64,000 nt of DNA from Armatimonadota bacterium (GTDB lineage: Bacteria > Armatimonadota > Chthonomonadetes > Chthonomonadales > Chthonomonadaceae). This document shows positions 7,520 to 16,345 of this stretch, piece by piece. How positions within the stretch are numbered: position 1 is the stretch's first letter; each line of letters begins with the position of its first letter. The notes beneath the pieces were generated by a model. The model saw only the letters and a list, made by a program, of their open reading frames with translations. It was not told the DNA's origin and ran no database searches. A program made the position numbers and the translations under genes. The stretch lies in the NCBI GenBank assembly GCA_028871815.1, contig JAGWMJ010000008.1, positions 124,001-188,000 on the forward strand, in the 5' to 3' direction.

Positions 7520-10500
7520 ATGTGGTTTACCCGGCTGGCGATCAACCGGCCCATCCTCATCTGGATGGCGGTTGCAGCGATAATGGTACTCGGTATCGAA
7601 GCCCGGCTACGGCTGCCGGTTGAGTTGAACCCACGCGTCGATATACCGACCATCACCGTTACAACGGCCTATCCCGGCGCGGGGCCGCCAGAAATCGACA
7701 GTCAGGTCAGCAAGCCGATACAGGATGCCGTCTCCACGGTTGCCGGCGTGAAGGACGTGACGACGCGCTCTGAAGCAAACGTCTCGGTGATCAGCATCGA
7801 CTTTCACCTGGGAACCGATCTGGACTCGGCGCTGGCCAATGTAAGAGCGCGCCTGGATGCAGTGCGAGCCCAGCTTCCGGCCGAGTGTCGCGCGCCGGTA
7901 GTGGCCAAGCTGGATATCAACGCTCTGCCGGTTCTGTATCTGGGCTTTACCAGCCGCACGCTCTCACTGCGCCAGTTGTGGAACGCGGCCGATAACGTGG
8001 TAAAGCCGAGGCTGGAACGCATTGACGGCGTAGCGGACGTTCAGGTGATGGGCGGCGATCAACAGGAGATTCGCGTCTCGGTTGACCCGGCCCGGTTGGC
8101 ACAATTTGGATTGACCATAGAGGATGTGGTCAACGCGCTCAAGGCGGCCGGCCACGATATCTCCGGAGGCGGAATCACCTATGGCAGCCGCGAGACAGAC
8201 GTGCGACTCGCAGGCGCATTCTCGTCGCTGGATGCCATACGCAGCACGCAGATACCCGGTTCGTTTCCACAGTCGGCGGCTGCGGGCGTTCCCGAAGAGG
8301 GCATGCCGCCAACGCCGCCGGTTACCGTTGCCGATGTGGCTACCGTAACCGATACGGTTGCGCCACGCACCGAGATCAGCCGTATCAACGGACTGCCGGG
8401 CGTAAGCGTGGCGATCTCCAAGTCCCCCGGTTCCAACGCCGTGCAGGTGGTCCACAACGTGGAAGCGGCGCTGAAGGACGCCGGGCCGGCGATGGCCGGC
8501 GTGGATCAGGTGGTGCTGCGCGACGACTCGCAGACCGTGCGCGACGCCTTGACGGACGTGAACACCAGCCTCATCCTGGGCGCCGTGCTGGCCATGTTGG
8601 TCGTGCTGCTCTTTTTGCACAGCCTGCGCGGAACCGTGATCGTATCCCTGGCGATACCGCTGTGCATTGTGGCCACCTTCCTGGTTATGTGGGCGGTGAG
8701 CTTCACGCTGAACCAGATGACGCTGCTGGCGCTGTCGCTCTCTGTAGGAATTCTGCTGGACGACTCGATCGTCATCCTGGAGAGCATCACCCGGCACCTG
8801 CGAAATGGCGAAACGCCCCGCGAGGCTGCGTTCAACGGCAGGACGGAGATCGGCTTTGCCGACATCACGACCACATTGGTGGATGTTGTAGTATTTGTGC
8901 CCATAGCATTTATGGGTGGCATTGTGGGCGGATTCTTTCGCGAGTTTGGCCTTACGGTGGCGGCCGCCACGCTTTTCTCACTGGCCGTGAGCTTCTCCCT
9001 GACGCCAATGCTTGCGTCGCGGTGGTACCGTCAGGGCGAGAAGCTGGAGGCCCGCGCGGGCATCTTTGCGCCGTTGGAGCATCTGTACCAACGGCTGGAG
9101 GCCGGCTACCGCAGCGTGATCGTGCTCGCGCTGAGGCGGCGACCGATCGTGATTCTCACCTGTGGCGGCGCCATCGTTCTGGTATTCGCGCTGGCGTACG
9201 GGCGCCTGGATACCGAGTTGATCCCCGGCACCGATCAGGGCCAGATTGCGGTCAACATTCAGATGCCGCCCGGCGCCAGTTTGGCGGCTACCGATCAGTG
9301 TGCCCGTGCCGTCGAGAATCAACTGTCAAGGATGCCGGAGGTCGCGGCGACGGTCACAAACGTTGGAAGGATTCTCGGCGGCTTCGGGTCGCTGCCGCAG
9401 GATGGAGCCGAGTATGCACAGATTGGGCTGCGCCTGCGCCCACGTTTGGGCATCTGGCAGCGGCTGGTGTATCTTGGAAGGCAAACGGGCGCTCGCCTGC
9501 GAAGCGATATCGAAGTGGCCAGGAGGGCTCGCATCATAGCGGCCCCGATTGCTACAGCATTTGGAGCGAATATTACCACAGTGCCCATCCGCTCGGAGGA
9601 GGGTGCAATCGCGCCGGTAGAGATTCAGATTCGCGGCTCCAGCGTGGCGCAAATCACCGATTTTGCGGCTGCAATTCGCCAAAAGCTGGCGGCGATGCCG
9701 GGCGTCCTGGATCCGGCCGTATCGGTGCGCAGCGGGCGGCCCGAAGTGGTAGCGCTCATCGACCGTGAACGCGCGGCGGCGCTGGGTGTAGCTCCCGCGG
9801 TCGCCGGCGCCAACCTGCACGACTCGGTGGCCGGAAACACCGACTCCATCTACCGCCAGAACGGCGTTGATGTGCCGATTCGCGTTCAGGTGCACGGCAT
9901 GCAGGTCAACAACCCGAGAGTGGTGGGCAACGTGAATGTCGGCGTAGACTCGTCAGGCGCACCGATCGCGCTGGCCGATATCGCAACGCTTGAGCTCCGC
10001 AGCGCGCCAACCCGGATCGACAGCCTCAACGGACTCCGGCAGGTTACCGTTACGGCCAACCTTGCGGCAACAGCGCATATCGGCGCCATCGAGACACAGG
10101 TCAACCGCGCGCTCGCCGGGATGCCCCACGCGGGCATCGACGTCACGTGGGGAGGGGACGCGGAGACGATCAACGAAAACATCGTTCCGTTCATCAGCGC
10201 AATCCTGTTGGCCATTGCACTGGTCTATATGGTGATGGCGGCGCTGTTCAACTCACTGGGCACGCCATTTGTGATCATGCTGACGCTGCCGATGGCGCTG
10301 GTTGGGGCGGTCGGCGCGTTGGTTCTCACGGGACAGACGCTTTCGCTGGTGGCCGGCATCGGCATCATCATGCTGATTGGCCTTATGGGGCGCAACGCCA
10401 TATTATTGCTGGATTACACCAACACGCTTCGGGCGCGCGGGATGGCGCGAAACGATGCGATAGTGGCGGCTGGCGCCACCCGCCTGCGACCCATATTGAT

Positions 10501-10714
10501 GACGACCACGGCCACGATAGCGGGCATGCTTCCTGTGGCGCTGCGGATCGGACGAGCATCGGAGGTACGAGCGCCTATGGCCATTGTTGTTATTGGTGGC
10601 CTGTTGGTGTCAACACTGCTCACTCTGGTGGTGATACCGGTGCTGTACAGCGTGCTGGAGGATTACCTGCCGCGTTCACGGCGTGATTTGGTGCGCCGGA
10701 AGCCTACAGAATAG
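7520..10714 (+). CDS. RND-family efflux pump, AcrB/HAE1 type
   Basis: A 1064-residue inner-membrane proton-driven transporter. It has the family N-terminus (FTRLAINRPILIWM), a first periplasmic domain with AYPGAGPPEIDSQV, a central TM block with the proton-relay DD pair (VGILLDDSIVILES, about residues 414-415), a second periplasmic domain and the C-terminal TM block. The lysine of AcrB TM10 (K940) is replaced by Arg about residue 958 in LMGRNAILLLDYTN. Together with the two upstream genes it forms a complete tripartite pump. Its place at the end of a hopanoid operon raises the possibility that it moves hopanoids or lipids rather than drugs, but the sequence alone cannot show this. Confidence 0.93.
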   Translation: MWFTRLAINRPILIWMAVAAIMVLGIEARLRLPVELNPRVDIPTITVTTAYPGAGPPEIDSQVSKPIQDAVSTVAGVKDVTTRSEANVSVISIDFHLGTDLDSALANVRARLDAVRAQLPAECRAPVVAKLDINALPVLYLGFTSRTLSLRQLWNAADNVVKPRLERIDGVADVQVMGGDQQEIRVSVDPARLAQFGLTIEDVVNALKAAGHDISGGGITYGSRETDVRLAGAFSSLDAIRSTQIPGSFPQSAAAGVPEEGMPPTPPVTVADVATVTDTVAPRTEISRINGLPGVSVAISKSPGSNAVQVVHNVEAALKDAGPAMAGVDQVVLRDDSQTVRDALTDVNTSLILGAVLAMLVVLLFLHSLRGTVIVSLAIPLCIVATFLVMWAVSFTLNQMTLLALSLSVGILLDDSIVILESITRHLRNGETPREAAFNGRTEIGFADITTTLVDVVVFVPIAFMGGIVGGFFREFGLTVAAATLFSLAVSFSLTPMLASRWYRQGEKLEARAGIFAPLEHLYQRLEAGYRSVIVLALRRRPIVILTCGGAIVLVFALAYGRLDTELIPGTDQGQIAVNIQMPPGASLAATDQCARAVENQLSRMPEVAATVTNVGRILGGFGSLPQDGAEYAQIGLRLRPRLGIWQRLVYLGRQTGARLRSDIEVARRARIIAAPIATAFGANITTVPIRSEEGAIAPVEIQIRGSSVAQITDFAAAIRQKLAAMPGVLDPAVSVRSGRPEVVALIDRERAAALGVAPAVAGANLHDSVAGNTDSIYRQNGVDVPIRVQVHGMQVNNPRVVGNVNVGVDSSGAPIALADIATLELRSAPTRIDSLNGLRQVTVTANLAATAHIGAIETQVNRALAGMPHAGIDVTWGGDAETINENIVPFISAILLAIALVYMVMAALFNSLGTPFVIMLTLPMALVGAVGALVLTGQTLSLVAGIGIIMLIGLMGRNAILLLDYTNTLRARGMARNDAIVAAGATRLRPILMTTTATIAGMLPVALRIGRASEVRAPMAIVVIGGLLVSTLLTLVVIPVLYSVLEDYLPRSRRDLVRRKPTE

Positions 10715-10717
10715 GCG

Positions 10718-11656
10718 CTAATCCTGCTGCGGCAAGAAGCGGTCGTACAGCAAGCCCCACCGCAGACCGCGGTCACTCACCTGCAGCGAGTCGCACCCTA
10801 GCCAGTTCATTGCCTCGCGCACCATTATCGCGCCGCCGACGATGATGCCGGCCCGCGCCGGGTCCAAACCCTTCAAGGCGCGGCGCTCTTCCAGACGCAT
10901 GCTGCTGAGCCGCGCGATGGTGGTATCCAGCGCCTCTACGGTGATACGGTGCCCGTGGATCTTGCGCGCCCCACGACTGGCCGGACCATCTATGGCCGCG
11001 AGGCTTGTAAGCGTTCCGCCAACGCCAATGAGCGGCACGGGTTCGGAAAGTACAGCGGGCAGTGAGGCCTGCTCCATCGCCTGCGCCGCCGCGGCCGATG
11101 CTATCTGAAGCTCCGCCGGCGCCGGGGGGTCGGTTCTGAGGTAGTTGTCCGTGAGCTTGATCGCGCCCATTGGGATGCTGGCGCGCGAGATCGGCTCCTG
11201 GCCCCTTCCGCCAGCAACAACCTCGGTGCTTCCGCCGCCAACGTCAATCATTCTAAGGCCGTTGAGTGCTGCCCATGCCGGATCGCGCCGAACGGCGAGA
11301 AACGACAGGCGCGCCTCTTCCACTCCCGGAATTGCCGTTACGGTTACACCACATTCCGCGCTCACGGCGGCCAGAAAGCTGCGGCCGTTATGCGCCTCTC
11401 GCGCGGCGGCCGTGGCCACGGCGGCAACCTCTTCAACGCCGGCCTGGTCGCATGCCATCCGAAACTGGCAGATGGCTGCCATTGTACGCTCCATGGCTGC
11501 CGCATCCAGAACGCCGGTAGCGCCCATTCCGGCGCCTAGACGCGTTACCATTACGCGCTGCTCCAATGGCTCCAGAGCGGTAGGAGTGATGCGGGCGATG
11601 AGGAGTTTTACACTGTTGGTGCCAACGTCAAGCGCGGCTACGGTGCGATTCGCCAT
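10718..11656 (-). CDS. Ppx/GppA-family exopolyphosphatase/pppGpp phosphohydrolase
   Basis: 312 residues of the ASKHA fold: phosphate-1 motif ALDVGTNSVKLLIARI at the start, a central MIDVGGGSTEVV phosphate-2 motif, and IGVGGTLTSLAAI near the C-terminus. It hydrolyses the terminal phosphate of polyphosphate or pppGpp; which substrate is used cannot be told. At about 310 residues it is the short single-domain form without the C-terminal HD extension. The ATG at 11656 is preferred to the adjacent TTG at 11659. It lies 3 bases after the TrkA-like gene and converges with the RND gene with only 3 bases between stops and no visible terminator. Confidence 0.9.
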   Translation of the reverse strand: MANRTVAALDVGTNSVKLLIARITPTALEPLEQRVMVTRLGAGMGATGVLDAAAMERTMAAICQFRMACDQAGVEEVAAVATAAAREAHNGRSFLAAVSAECGVTVTAIPGVEEARLSFLAVRRDPAWAALNGLRMIDVGGGSTEVVAGGRGQEPISRASIPMGAIKLTDNYLRTDPPAPAELQIASAAAAQAMEQASLPAVLSEPVPLIGVGGTLTSLAAIDGPASRGARKIHGHRITVEALDTTIARLSSMRLEERRALKGLDPARAGIIVGGAIMVREAMNWLGCDSLQVSDRGLRWGLLYDRFLPQQD

Positions 11657-11659
11657 CAA

Positions 11660-12334
11660 TCAGCTGCCGCTCCGCACCGTTTCTGCGAAGAGGTCACGCA
11701 GTTCATGTTCCAGCTCGGCATTTACCAGGGCAATAACGCTGTCGCCGGCGCGCACAACGGTCTCGGGCGACGGAAGTACCGCACGCGTATCGCGAATAAC
11801 GCACACGATGAGCGCGTCCTTGGGCAGTGCGAGGTCGGCGACCGGGCGATCGGCGACGGGCGACCGGTTGCTGATCTCAATCTCAACGATCTCGATATTA
11901 CCGCCTTGCAGCGCCGCGAGGGGTATCACCTCTCCGCCACCCACTTCCTGTTCGATCAGGTTGTAGATGATTTTGGTGGAGCTGACGGTGGCGTCGATAC
12001 CCAGCTCCTTGAAGAGCACTTCATTCCGTGGATCGTTCACGCGTGAGATGGTGCGCGGTACGCGATGCTCCATTTTCGCCATCTGGCAAACGACCAGGTT
12101 ATCGTCGTCGCTGCCCGTGACGGCTACTACCACATCGGCGCGGGCGAAGCCGGCATCCTGCTGCTGTGCCACTTCACAACCATCACCCTGCATCACGATC
12201 TCACCCAACTCTTCCGAGACGGTGCGGTACCGTGGGCGATCCTTTTCCAGCAGCAGCACTTCGTGGTGCGCTGCGGCCAGAGTTTTGGCCAGATAGTAAC
12301 CGACATTGCCGGCTCCGACAATAATCACATACAT
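11660..12334 (-). CDS. RCK-type potassium regulatory protein (TrkA-N + TrkA-C)
   Basis: 224-residue cytoplasmic regulator of a K+ uptake or channel system. Residues 1-130 are an RCK_N Rossmann domain with the NAD motif VIIVGAGNVGYYLAKTL and acidic pair LLEKD; the C-terminal third (IEISNRSPVADRPVADL to the end) is the RCK_C ligand-binding domain. It is half the size of E. coli TrkA, like KtrA/CglK-type proteins. It follows a second RCK gene after 3 bases. No TrkH/KtrB membrane subunit is in the window. Confidence 0.88.
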   Translation of the reverse strand: MYVIIVGAGNVGYYLAKTLAAAHHEVLLLEKDRPRYRTVSEELGEIVMQGDGCEVAQQQDAGFARADVVVAVTGSDDDNLVVCQMAKMEHRVPRTISRVNDPRNEVLFKELGIDATVSSTKIIYNLIEQEVGGGEVIPLAALQGGNIEIVEIEISNRSPVADRPVADLALPKDALIVCVIRDTRAVLPSPETVVRAGDSVIALVNAELEHELRDLFAETVRSGS

Positions 12335-12337
12335 GGT

Positions 12338-12802
12338 CTATTGGGCGTGCGAGGTGTAGTTCTTGACGTAATCGGCGGAGAAATCGCTGGTGAGGCCCCA
12401 GTCATCGGTTTCGACGAACTGCTTCAGAAGGCCGCTTGCGATTGTGGTGCTGCAAAGCGTAATGATACCCATCTGGCGGTACCGATCGGCACGGATCGGG
12501 TCGTAGATTCGCGCGATCACCTTTCCGATTTTGAACCGGTAGCGGGCGATCTGCGCCGCCATGATGTTGCGGTTATCGCCCTGCGTGACCGCAATAAACA
12601 CGTCGGCCGCGGGCACGCCGGCCGCGCGCATCACATCTTCATCAATGCCGTTGCCGATAACGCGGCGGCCCTTGTAGCGCGCGCCTAAACGGCGGAATGC
12701 ATCGCTCTGCTGATCGATGACGGTAACCTCGTGGCCGTCATCAAACAGCATCCGTGCAAGCGTGGATCCCACGCGGCCGCACCCGAGTATCACAACGTTC
12801 AC
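12338..12802 (-). CDS. RCK_N-only TrkA-like NAD-binding protein
   Basis: 154 residues with the Rossmann NAD motif MNVVILGCGRVGSTLARML and VTVIDQQSDAF; the RCK_C domain of the neighbour is lacking, only a short helical tail remains. The GTG start at 12802 is fixed by a strong AGGAGGT ribosome site (12811-12818) 8-9 bases upstream. It is the first gene of a three-gene minus-strand unit with the full-length RCK protein and Ppx/GppA. Two unequal RCK proteins side by side may form a hetero-oligomeric gating ring; this is inference. Confidence 0.86.
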   Translation of the reverse strand: MNVVILGCGRVGSTLARMLFDDGHEVTVIDQQSDAFRRLGARYKGRRVIGNGIDEDVMRAAGVPAADVFIAVTQGDNRNIMAAQIARYRFKIGKVIARIYDPIRADRYRQMGIITLCSTTIASGLLKQFVETDDWGLTSDFSADYVKNYTSHAQ

Positions 12803-12861
12803 GCTACCGGTACCTCCTCAGCCGCCCGCAGCCGCCACTGTTGGGCAGTGTGCTTGAGTGT

Positions 12862-12888
12862 ACTATAACGCCGCGCCTGCGCGCTCAA
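12862..12888 (-). promoter_or_regulatory. Putative promoter of the RCK/Ppx unit
   Basis: On the minus strand TTGAGC (12888-12883) and TATAGT (12867-12862) are 15 bp apart, about 60 bases before the GTG start. The spacing is shorter than optimal, so the assignment is tentative. The divergent 164-bp gap also serves the isochorismatase gene. Confidence 0.4.
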
Positions 12889-12966
12889 CCCCTGCCAAAA
12901 CGGCGGTGATTACCGTATCCTTAGTCCGGATGTTCTTCGCAAGCGGCATGCATTCAGGAGGTTGTC

Positions 12967-13536
12967 ATGACGGAACCTGTTCGGGCAAAGGGACTGCTGG
13001 GCGCTGCCGGCACGGTGCTGGTTGTTGTGGATATGCAGGCGCCTTTTCTGGCGCCGATCTTCGAGCGGGAGCGTGTGGAGGCCAACGTACAACTGCTGTT
13101 GCAGTCGCTGCCGCTGTTTGGCGTGCCGGTCATGGCCACCACTCAGTATCAGGCACGCATGGGCGATACCATTCCGGCGCTGAAGGAACTGCTGCCGCCG
13201 GAAACGCCGGTGTTGGACAAACTTGCATTCAGCTGCGCCGGCAATCCGCAGTTTACTGCAACTCTGGCGGCGATGTCTCGGCGCCAGATACTGCTTTGCG
13301 GAATCGAAACGCACATCTGCGTCAGCCAGACCGCGCATGACCTGCTGGCCCTCGGCTACGAGGTTCACGTTGCCGGGGACGCCGTCTCCTCACGCGCAAA
13401 GCTGAACTGGCGGCTGGGTCTGCAGAAAATGGCGGCATCGGGGGCGGTCATCACTTCGGCAGAAGCGGCCGTATACGAGGTGATGGAACGCGCCGGCACG
13501 CCGGAGTTCAAGCGCGTCATACCCTTTGTGAAATAG
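12967..13536 (+). CDS. Isochorismatase-family cysteine hydrolase (YcaC-like)
   Basis: 189-residue alpha/beta hydrolase of the isochorismatase superfamily. The likely catalytic triad is Asp22 (VVVDMQ), Lys85 (VLDKLAFSC) and Cys118 (CGIETHICVSQT), in the canonical order. Length and the GIETHICV segment match the YcaC/nicotinamidase-like branch rather than true EntB isochorismatases; the substrate is unknown. A CAGGAGG ribosome site lies 5-6 bases before the ATG. No siderophore or NAD-salvage genes are near. Confidence 0.88.
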   Translation: MTEPVRAKGLLGAAGTVLVVVDMQAPFLAPIFERERVEANVQLLLQSLPLFGVPVMATTQYQARMGDTIPALKELLPPETPVLDKLAFSCAGNPQFTATLAAMSRRQILLCGIETHICVSQTAHDLLALGYEVHVAGDAVSSRAKLNWRLGLQKMAASGAVITSAEAAVYEVMERAGTPEFKRVIPFVK

Positions 13537-13553
13537 GTATGGAGGATCACGCC

Positions 13554-14915
13554 ATGCGCCGTGGCGACGCGGGCGACGTGGATGGTGAGCCGGCGCTTTT
13601 CGTTGAGGAGCCGGAATCCGACTTCGATGCGAGTGCCTCTGCCGGCGCGCCGCTGGCTGCGCGCATGCGGCCACGCACGCTGGACGAACTGGTCGGCCAG
13701 GAGTCGATTGCGGGAGCCGGCAGCCAGTTGCGCCGCGCCATCGAACAGGATCGCGTCTCATCGATCATCCTTTGGGGACCTCCAGGAAGCGGCAAGTCGA
13801 CCCTGGCCCGGATCGTTGCTCGCCACACGCGAGCCTGGTTTCAGGAGTACAGCGCCGTTACCACCGGCGTGGCCGATGTCCGTCGCGTTATAGCGGCTGC
13901 GGCCGAGCGGCGTCGTAAACTGGACCGGCGCACCATCCTCTTCATCGACGAGATCCATCGCTGGAACAAGGCCCAGCAAGATGCGCTGCTGCCGCATGTG
14001 GAGAGCGGCGCGATCTCGCTGATCGGCGCCACAACCGAAAATCCCTACTTCGAGATCAACGGCCCGCTTCTTTCACGGGTCCGTCTGTTCCGGCTCCAGC
14101 CGCTCACCGAACCCGATCTGCTGGCGCTGCTGAAACGGGCGATGGCCGACAAGGATCGCGGACTCGGCGCGCTTTCGCTCACTGCCAACGAGGATGCGCT
14201 CGAACACCTGGCGCGGATCGCCGGCGGCGACGCGCGTCGCGCTTTGACGGCCCTTGAAGCGGCATCGGCCGCTTGCATGACCTTGCCGGAAGCGGAAGGC
14301 CGGCTCACGCTGAAACTGGTGGAAGAGGCGGCGCAGCAGCGAGCGGCGCGATACGACCGCACCGGCGATGAGCACTACGACACGATCTCGGCATTTATCA
14401 AGAGCATCCGCGGATCGGACCCGGACGCGGCGATCTACTGGCTGGCAAAGATGCTGGATGCCGGCGAGGATATCCGGTTTATTGCGCGCCGGCTGGTGAT
14501 TTTGGCGTCGGAAGACGTGGGTAATGCCGCTCCATCCGCGCTTACCCTGGCGAATAGCGCCGCGCAGGCCGTGATGTTCGTCGGCTTGCCGGAGGCACAG
14601 TTGATTCTCGCTCACGCGACGATCTATCTGGCATGCGCGCCAAAAAGCAATCGTTGCACGCTGGCGCTAAGCGCTGCCCGGGCGGAGATCGAGTCGAACG
14701 GCGCCGGTCCGGTACCAACGGCGCTCCGCTCGTCGGGCTCCGACGGGTTGTACCTCTACCCACATGACTTCCCCGGCGCCTGGGTGGCGCAGGAGTACCT
14801 GCCGGCTATTGCCGTCGGAAAGCGTTTTTACCATCCGGGATCTGAGGGCGCGGAACTGGAGATTGGGCGAAGGCTGGAACAGCGACGAGGTAAGGCGCAT
14901 AACCCGGAGAGCTAG
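13554..14915 (+). CDS. rarA: Replication-associated recombination protein RarA/MgsA (AAA+ ATPase)
   Basis: AAA+ ATPase acting at stalled replication forks, related to clamp loaders. Visible are the Walker [10 protein letters not shown] (about residue 75), Walker [10 protein letters not shown], sensor 1 [14 protein letters not shown] and the C-terminal MgsA tetramerisation domain starting near [19 protein letters not shown]. The ATG at 13554 is preferred over 13539 because GGAGG (13541-13545) lies 8 bases before it; using 13539 would put the ribosome site inside the gene. Length 453 residues fits the family. Confidence 0.93.
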   Translation: MRRGDAGDVDGEPALFVEEPESDFDASASAGAPLAARMRPRTLDELVGQESIAGAGSQLRRAIEQDRVSSIILWGPPGSGKSTLARIVARHTRAWFQEYSAVTTGVADVRRVIAAAAERRRKLDRRTILFIDEIHRWNKAQQDALLPHVESGAISLIGATTENPYFEINGPLLSRVRLFRLQPLTEPDLLALLKRAMADKDRGLGALSLTANEDALEHLARIAGGDARRALTALEAASAACMTLPEAEGRLTLKLVEEAAQQRAARYDRTGDEHYDTISAFIKSIRGSDPDAAIYWLAKMLDAGEDIRFIARRLVILASEDVGNAAPSALTLANSAAQAVMFVGLPEAQLILAHATIYLACAPKSNRCTLALSAARAEIESNGAGPVPTALRSSGSDGLYLYPHDFPGAWVAQEYLPAIAVGKRFYHPGSEGAELEIGRRLEQRRGKAHNPES

Positions 14916-14993
14916 GTGGCAGGCGCTAACAGGAGCTCGGATACCATCATATTAGTTCGCTGCCTGGTGGCGCCCGCTTCACCTGCGTTCCGG

Positions 14994-14999
14994 TATAAT
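14994..14999 (+). promoter_or_regulatory. Putative -10 element before the 15011 gene
   Basis: A perfect TATAAT in ccggtataatcgctg lies only 11 bases before the ATG at 15011, which would give a nearly leaderless transcript. No clear -35 is visible. The context matches the elements at 1104 and 22286. Confidence 0.45.
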
Positions 15000-15010
15000 C
15001 GCTGATTGTT

Positions 15011-16345
15011 ATGCGTTCCAACCGTGGCGCCAGGCCGCGCCCCTCATTGCGTTTTCGCGGTCGGATACCCCTGTGGTACGTCGCTTTGGCGGGGCAATTC
15101 GCCAGCGGCATGCCAGTTGCGGCGCTAGCGCGCCCGACCCAGCCGCCGGCGCCGGGCTGGCACATACAGATCCTCTATTTTGGATGCCCTGCCGCAGTCG
15201 GTCGGCCAGGTAAGCCCGTATCGATGCTTTGCGTCCTGCAAAACACCGGCTCTGCCAGCCTGCCCGCGGGGAGTCTCAGGGTGCAGTGCTCACCGGCGTT
15301 TGGTATGGATTACACCAGCGGAAACACCCGGCCGATGCTCCCCGCTTTACCCGCCGGGCAGGCAGTGGCCTTTCGCTGGACGTTCGACGCCAACACGGAC
15401 GGCGCTCCCATGGCGGCGTCTGCGATCCTGAAGCCGGCGGCTCTGCCTGACCCGACAGCGATCAACCTGAACGCAGCAGAGGCGCTCAGCACACGCGCGG
15501 TGCCGCCGGCGATTGCCGATCCGCCGGTGCTGCCCGCTACCATTGGCCTTGCTGAAGTGCCGATGCTGGCTGCGCAAGGGGCCGGTGAGACGCTCAACGG
15601 CCCGGTGACGGGCATACCCTGGGCGCGAACCGCCGGCGGCATCGGCGCCATTGGCAACGGCCTGCTCCGTGTACGGGTATCTGCCTGTCGAAACGGCGCG
15701 GCACTGCTCTCTCTGGACTCCGGCTCCGGAGCAGCCTGGAACGCAGCGGCATACGCCTGTGGCGTGATCCGGGTGTGTACCGCCAGCCCGGGTCAGAGCG
15801 CGTGGTGGCGGAGGTTCACGGTTGCGACGCTGGCGGCATCCGAAACCCCCGATTCAGCGGTGCTCACGCTCCACGGAAAAGTGGGTAGAGGCTGGAACGC
15901 CATAATCACGCTGACCGTCACCCGCGATACCGGGGTAATCCAGGGGCAGGTACAGTTGACGGCCGTAAGGAACATGGAGCTTGCCACGCTCCAACTCCCG
16001 ATGCTCTATCCGGCAAACGCAGACTCGCTGCTGAACGCGCCAGTTGGCGTGCCGCAGCCGGTACCGATCCCGGCGGAAGAGCCAATCGGCGCACGACTGG
16101 CGATGGTGAAGGATGGCAGCGCGACGGCGCTTTCATGGAGCGCCACTCCGCCGCTGCCGGGTTGGACCGCGCAGCCGGTTGAGCCGGCTACCTCGTCCAT
16201 ACCCGCGCCCTCGGGCGTGGAGTGGTCGGCCGGCGTCACGCCGGTAGGTGTAAACCCGGGAACCTCCATCACGATCCCATTCCGATTGCTGGTGCTGCCC
16301 GGCGCTAATGCCGCCGCGGAAGCGCCACGGCTTGTGCAGCCGTGA
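15011..16345 (+). CDS. Secreted beta-rich protein of unknown function
   Basis: 444 residues. The N-terminus has basic residues followed by a hydrophobic stretch (WYVALAGQFASGMPVAALA), a plausible signal peptide. The region around residues 60-130 (MLCVLQNTGSASLPAGSL, then FRWTFDANTDG) reads like an immunoglobulin-like CARDB/DUF11-type domain. The rest is rich in Ala/Pro/Thr with alternating beta patterns and no catalytic motif. It ends overlapping the GTG of ispE by 4 bases, so it is probably co-transcribed with ispE. I do not recognise a family with confidence. Confidence 0.7.
   Translation: MRSNRGARPRPSLRFRGRIPLWYVALAGQFASGMPVAALARPTQPPAPGWHIQILYFGCPAAVGRPGKPVSMLCVLQNTGSASLPAGSLRVQCSPAFGMDYTSGNTRPMLPALPAGQAVAFRWTFDANTDGAPMAASAILKPAALPDPTAINLNAAEALSTRAVPPAIADPPVLPATIGLAEVPMLAAQGAGETLNGPVTGIPWARTAGGIGAIGNGLLRVRVSACRNGAALLSLDSGSGAAWNAAAYACGVIRVCTASPGQSAWWRRFTVATLAASETPDSAVLTLHGKVGRGWNAIITLTVTRDTGVIQGQVQLTAVRNMELATLQLPMLYPANADSLLNAPVGVPQPVPIPAEEPIGARLAMVKDGSATALSWSATPPLPGWTAQPVEPATSSIPAPSGVEWSAGVTPVGVNPGTSITIPFRLLVLPGANAAAEAPRLVQP

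Noticed and set aside
7964-8797. Minus-strand open frame opposite the RND pump
   Set aside because: His/Gln/Arg-rich composition typical of antisense translation; the pump gene is unambiguous.
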